This document shows, in pieces, positions 59,401 through 64,000 of a DNA stretch of 64,000 nt. The number at the start of each line of letters is the position of its first letter. The first letter of the stretch is position 1. Origin of the DNA: Prostheceraeus crozeri (taxonomy: Eukaryota; Platyhelminthes; Polycladida; Euryleptidae); contig CAJQUW010002215.1 in NCBI GenBank assembly GCA_907163375.1, positions 1 to 64,000 on the forward strand, given 5' to 3'. Both the position numbers and the translations under genes were made by a program. The notes under the pieces were generated by a model. That model saw only the letters and a list, made by a program, of their open reading frames with translations. It did no database searches and had not been told where the DNA came from.

Positions 59401-60670
59401 ACCAGACTGACTGAGGCCCCCAAAAAGTGAATAAATAACTATTATTACATTTCAGTGCTAGACAAGTTTCGTACCCATTGTGGTACATCTAGTGTTTCAT
59501 CATAGTGTAGTCATTGTTTTTAAGATTGTTGAAAGTCAAGAAATAGTATGTTTCACAAATTGGAATTTGTAAAAAAAATCGGCCTTCTAATAATTACTCA
59601 ATTTTCCATGGTGCCCGGACGTTTTCTAAATCTTATTTATCCGTCGAAAAAATTGCCGGCCAACGGCCGGCCTTTTAGCAAGTACAGTATTTTATCATTT
59701 TTCATCAACTGGCATGATCACAGAATTAGACAGGTCGTCTTCTCTTTTGTTTGACTAGAAGGGAAGCATTGGAACATGTAACGTAAATGAAATGGCACAG
59801 TCTCCTGACTAAATACCATAGCAATCGAACAATGAGCAGCCAGTTCAACATTAAACACGCCAAATTGTGAAAAGTTTCAGTGACTGTAATCAACCGTTTC
59901 ACACAGCAAAGAGACACAGTCGATGACAAGTTCTACAGAGAAGTTTGTGAACGTTTTTTCGTGCGCCTGCTAACTTTTTAAAAAATGATCGGAGGGCCCA
60001 ACATTATCGAGAAAGCTTTTGCGCAATGATCTGAATTCTTCGAATCTGAAGGAATCGTGGCGATCGGAGCATTTTGAAGGAATTCAGAGCAATCCGCAAG
60101 CGACGCACAACTATTTTTCCTATCTCTGTAAGGTATTGAAAATTTCTTTTTGCCCACTTATTAAGTTCGTGCATGTGCCATATGTTTGAATCAGTTTGCA
60201 CTTCTAGCAAAGTGATACAATTAAACAATCTAATTCTGTGGGCATGATGCTTTTAGACAATGCCAATTCAACTAAGGTATTGCATTCGTACATTTTTTAC
60301 AAAATGTTTAATTTTTGTTGTTACTTTTTCATTACATTCTGAATCTCATTTAAAGTGTGAGTGATGTAGCTTGCAGCAATCACATTTTGACACTCCTGCA
60401 ATTTCACATGCAGCAATCGATGTTGTAATAATATATACCTTCCACTTTCTATTTCTCAATTATTAAATGAGTGAAAGTGGAAATAGCTTGATATTACCAA
60501 GTTCTTCAATTTTGAACAACTACAAAACTGCCTGCAACATAGCAATCTATGATGTCAATTCAATAGAAAATGAACCAATTATAAGTGTCAGACACTTCTC
60601 TAGGAATCACTGATTTTTGGACAAACACGACGTAAAAGCAAGAAAACTTAAAAAAGCCTGTTCAAGTAGC
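56442..60670. other. No gene recognised
   Basis: AT-rich. Around 59730-59960 the plus strand has faint transposase-like words in broken frames that I could not assign. A GC-rich hairpin (GCCGGCC AAC GGCCGGC) at 59655-59671 is followed by CTTTT. Confidence 0.35.
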
Positions 60671-60674
60671 TCAC

Positions 60675-60800
60675 CTAACTGTAAAAGTTGTTCCGCTAAA
60701 GTCACGCTTCGCAGCCGCTGTTTCGTGGTCTGCCGGTTACGCGAATCGTGTTAATTCTGATGCACGCGCCGTCATTCGCTACTGAGAGGCCTCCTCTATC
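60675..60800 (-). promoter_or_regulatory. CpG-rich possible promoter/first non-coding exon
   Basis: A local CpG-rich island in AT-rich DNA. On the minus strand it ends at CAGTTAG/GTGAGC, a good donor with no long open frame before it, as expected for a 5' UTR exon. It could serve tektin (whose first coding exon begins at an acceptor) or the unidentified gene at 56 kb. Confidence 0.35.
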
Positions 60801-60836
60801 AGCTTATCCTCAGCAGGCAGTTATGCGTCTATTAAC

Positions 60837-60850
60837 GTTGGCATAACAAC
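60837..60850 (-). promoter_or_regulatory. RFX X-box-like site
   Basis: Minus-strand GTTGTTATGCCAAC fits the consensus RYYNYYATRRNRAC at all but one position. It lies about 40-60 bp upstream of the candidate first exon. RFX factors switch on cilia genes through such sites, but a 14-bp match is weak evidence alone. Confidence 0.3.
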
Positions 60851-61319
60851 GGTCGCTAACCACCAGATATGACATCACGAGAATTGGAGGAACAGAGGAA
60901 TTATCTGAGGTGACACTGACTGTAAACATGATAACAGGGGAATCATTGAAGGAGTGAGTAAACAATTGATGAGAATATAATAAGTTGCTTAATAAGAGAA
61001 AGAACTATTCAAATAGAAACTGAAAGTATCAAACAAAAAAATGATGATTTGTTAGTTCATGTCACCAATATAGGACATTGAATGTTCTGAGATAATTTTG
61101 AAACAAATTTGTTTACCATGAGTATTGTGCACGTTGCACAGAAGAGTGCATTTGAATCGTCCTGACGTGTCCTGAAGGACGTGCCACAGGCGTCTATGGA
61201 TGCTAAGAATCCTTTGAAATTTAATTATTTGAGCATTCAAATTATTCGTTTGAGGACATCTTCATATCCCATGGATAGCAAGCAACATGCAACCCCCTGG
61301 ATTTTAAATTATTCTACAA

Positions 61320-62253
61320 CAGGGGTCGGCAACCTGAACCGGTCCGTGGGCCACTAAATCAAGCTTAACCTTCTGGCAGGCCGCAACCCTAGAAGTAGTT
61401 AATAACTACAAACTGCATCGTCATTGCAACTTCTGAAAAAATACAAAATAAATCTGTTTTGCAGCCCTGTTAACAGAGAACTCACTAAATCATAGAAATA
61501 ACCAGTTTATCTGAAGTTGACTAGAATGGAAATTGACTCAAGGTCGCGGCACATCCGGGGAAATAAGTTGGGACATCAGTGACCAATTAAAAGCTTAGAT
61601 TCACACATGTGACTGACACAATCGCTGACAGGTGTATGAATGTGAAATGCGTGCGATTTGTGTCACGACTGTCTATTGCATGAAGCCTAACTTCCATTCT
61701 AGAGCTGATATTGTTGTCAACTTCTGTGTTCAAAATGGTAAATAACTTCTATTACTATTTATTATAGCCATGCTGACTACAAAAGTAGGAAATATCGAAA
61801 AATAAGTTGCGGATGGTGGATACAATTTCCACATTTTCTGACATCAAAAGTCCCCACCTTGAAATTGAAAAGTTAGCTGCATTCTTGCGTGCGTCCGATG
61901 CACGATGATGCACGGGAGTGAGAGGCGAGTCGCAAAAGACGATCAGATCATTAAGAAACAAAATTCATTGGTAAAAAGAATGATGGATGGATATAGGACT
62001 GAAGACTGAAAGATTGATCGTTTCCGATTATTTCCTAGCCCTAGTAAATACAGCAATGATCTACGATCGACAGCAATGGAGTGGTGCCATCCGAAAGTAA
62101 CAATCGTCTCGTCCTGTTCAAAAAGGCTAATGGAGCAAAAACGTAGAATTATAAAGTAAGTCATCAGCTTTACAAAAACTACTGCGGACCTCGTGGGTAG
62201 CACATGACGGCAATTTCGAAAAAGAGCCATGGGCCGCAGGTTGCCAACCCCTG
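61320..62253. mobile_element. Non-autonomous hAT element, 934 bp, with perfect target duplication
   Basis: Starts CAGGGGTCGGCAACCT and ends with the complement of CAGGGGTTGGCAACCT (one mismatch in 16). Flanked by an identical 8-bp duplication TTCTACAA at 61312-61319 and 62254-62261, the hAT hallmark. Subterminal text (GGTCCGTGGGCCACT...GGCAGGCCGCAA / GGGCCGCAGG) is of the hAT-Charlie kind. No transposase is seen inside. Confidence 0.92.
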
Positions 62254-62261
62254 TTCTACAA

Positions 62262-63215
62262 GATGCATAACAAAATAGATCGCCACAAAACTTCACATTG
62301 GCCTAGTTTCAGTAATACATCACACCAACTAGCTAAAGTGAGTGTCAGGGGGGTGACGTGACGCGATAGGTAGAAGCTCTGCAACTTAATCAAAGTTGAA
62401 GAGATATTATGAAGAAGACAGTCCCTTTACATAATGTATCAACATGTACAGTATAAAACAATTCCATAAATATGTTGGTGGACAACATAGGTGTTGTAGG
62501 CGTGTCCATCAGCTAAGTTTCTATGTATTGATCAATGTTCTTTATGCATCAGTTGATATCATGTTCTCCTAAATCGATTGTTCAATGCATATCAAATCAT
62601 TCCGGTCTATTCGCCAGAATTATTGATAACCGGACGAAAGGCATCGCGAATAAATGACGCCTACTATGACTTATATTTGTGACATTCTTTATGTATTGAT
62701 GGAATTTGGTTCATCGCAGCATTTAATGTAACCAACCTATTGATTGTTCGCCTGTAGTCGGATTCAGATTTTATTCGCACGAGTAATTTACCGAATTGTG
62801 ACATTCAGCGCAACCCGTTTACATTAACTGTGGTAAGAATGGTTTACATAATTATTTCCTCGCCGATAAAAATTTGTAGAATTCGTATGGAGCATTTATA
62901 GGTTTGTAGTGTTTAATTTTCTTGTAGCATCTTGGTATTTATGCTCCTTATTCTGCCAGTAATTTTACCTATAAAAAAGCGATATTGACTGATAAGTTTT
63001 ATTTGCACAATTTTTGAATTTTTCATGACTGTGCTGCGAACCACTTTGTCTCGATAAACTTCGGCGTTCTTGAACTCTACGAATATCCGAGTACCTACTG
63101 AAGGTTGCGACAGACAACATTAAGATAATAGTGGAGATAACTGATTTATCGATAGCATCAGCATTCATATGCGAAGTGTTTCCTTTGTGACCAAAACGCT
63201 TTTAATTCTGAAATA
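62262..63215. other. No gene seen
   Basis: AT-rich spacer between the hAT element and the mariner-family element at the right edge. Confidence 0.45.
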
Positions 63216-63217
63216 TA

Positions 63218-64000
63218 CGTGGTGTGCAAGATAAGTGTCCGGAATGAACAACTTAGCTGATATATATTTATCCAAATCGTTTTCATTTGACAACTATTGA
63301 TTATTGAGGTTCAATTTATGATGTAGATTTCAGTATCGAAGTCTCTAATGTCACAGCACTTGATAGTTGAATACTATTCCGAACACAGTTTCACTCAATT
63401 TCATTGCAGACATGGACCCTGTTGAGTGCAGAAGTGTCATCAAATTCCTCGTTAAAGTAAGAAAAACAAATGAAGATATAAGAACAATGCTATCTGATTT
63501 CTATACTGACCAATGTCCCTCAACCTCAACGATTTTTTTTGGATCATGGAATTTAAAGGAGGGCGAGAAAACGTGCACGACAATGCCAGATCTGGTCGTC
63601 CTGTCGAGATTGACGATGACGCAATGGAAAAGAAAAGCGAGAGAATTATTCAGGGGAATTGGAGAATTACTACCAGAGAACTGTCTCTTCAACTTAATGT
63701 GAGTGATTGGAAAGTTCGCGATGTTCTCAAGTCATGTGGTATTAGAAAATTGTCTTTTCGTTTGTACCACGCCTTCTCACAGCAGAGATGTGTTTGCGCC
63801 GCCTTCAATGTTGTGAGGAGAATCTGAGACTCCATGAAGAACATGGAAGTAAATTTTTGGAGAACATGGTTGCAGTTGACGAAACTCCATTAAGCCTCTA
63901 CTGTCCTGAGAGTAAACGTGAGTCATCTGAATGGTGCTTCCTCAGTGAATCAGCACCAAGAAAGCTTCGTTCTGGAACTGCCCATGGTCGCTGTTCAATG
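63218..64000 (+). mobile_element. Second mariner-family element, cut by the window end
   Basis: The transposase starts at 63412. A plausible 5' tip, TA then CGTGGTGTGCAAGATAAGTG, lies at 63216-63237, but the 3' end is outside the window, so it cannot be confirmed as a terminal inverted repeat. Confidence 0.6.
63412..64000 (+). pseudogene. mariner-family transposase, partial, two frameshifts
   Basis: Begins MDPVECRSVIKFLVKVRKTN with an HTH region, then NVHDNARSGRPVEIDDDAME, ERIIQGNWRITTRELSLQLN, SDWKVRDVLKSCGIRKLS and, in a third frame, KFLENMVAVDETPLSLYCPE SKRESSEW as one run with the first catalytic Asp. Frame changes occur at a T-run (about 63531-63539) and near 63780. It belongs to a different mariner lineage from the element at 5951. 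The other catalytic residues are beyond the window. Confidence 0.85.

Noticed and set aside
59655-59674. GC-rich hairpin followed by T residues, like a bacterial terminator
   Set aside because: The genome is animal; no bacterial-type gene is nearby and the T-run is short.

Overview
The window is AT-rich animal nuclear DNA. It has spliced genes with GT-AG introns, one gene spread over about 41 kb, and dense, mostly decayed transposable elements of typically metazoan kinds (mariner/Tc1, piggyBac, hAT, Penelope-like, CR1/Jockey-like and RTE-like LINEs). The one host gene that can be named encodes a tektin, so the organism builds motile cilia or flagella. The repeat mix suggests an aquatic invertebrate, but the sequence does not fix the phylum.

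Layout. Positions 1-7.3 kb hold repeats and satellite-like DNA (duplicated segments, a ~160-170 bp repeat with poly-G junctions, a small inverted-repeat element) and an almost complete mariner copy (5951-7267). From 7.9 to 49.2 kb, on the minus strand, lies a tektin-3-like gene whose coding exons were reassembled by reading splice sites: 9 exons per transcript and a predicted 470-residue protein. Exon 3 exists as two alternative homologous copies (45699-45784 and 42644-42729). They have equal length (86 nt) and the same phases, so they can only be used one at a time. This looks like mutually exclusive splicing and is the most interesting host feature.

The tektin introns carry most of the mobile DNA. 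The 10.6 kb last intron holds a foldback, a Penelope-like element with an intact 524-codon ORF, a piggyBac copy and another foldback. The 17.5 kb intron holds RTE relics, a SINE-like repeat, a dead Tc1/mariner, a MITE with a nested palindrome, a 4 kb LINE and further LINE tails. The intron before exon 3b holds a ~180 bp tandem array sharing a 15-bp motif. The intron after exon 3b holds a 714-bp foldback.

From 49.3 to 64 kb are a 110-bp palindrome, a truncated Penelope-like element of a second lineage, a LINE RT fragment, two short exons of an unidentified minus-strand gene (56.06-56.44 kb), a CpG-rich possible first exon with an RFX X-box-like site (60.7-60.85 kb), a 934-bp non-autonomous hAT element with a perfect 8-bp target duplication, and the start of a second mariner-family element cut by the window edge.

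No RNA genes, CRISPR arrays or operons were seen. Most transposase and RT genes are broken by stops or small indels; exceptions are the Penelope-like ORF at 8.87-10.44 kb and the endonuclease-end ORF at 51.5-52.3 kb.
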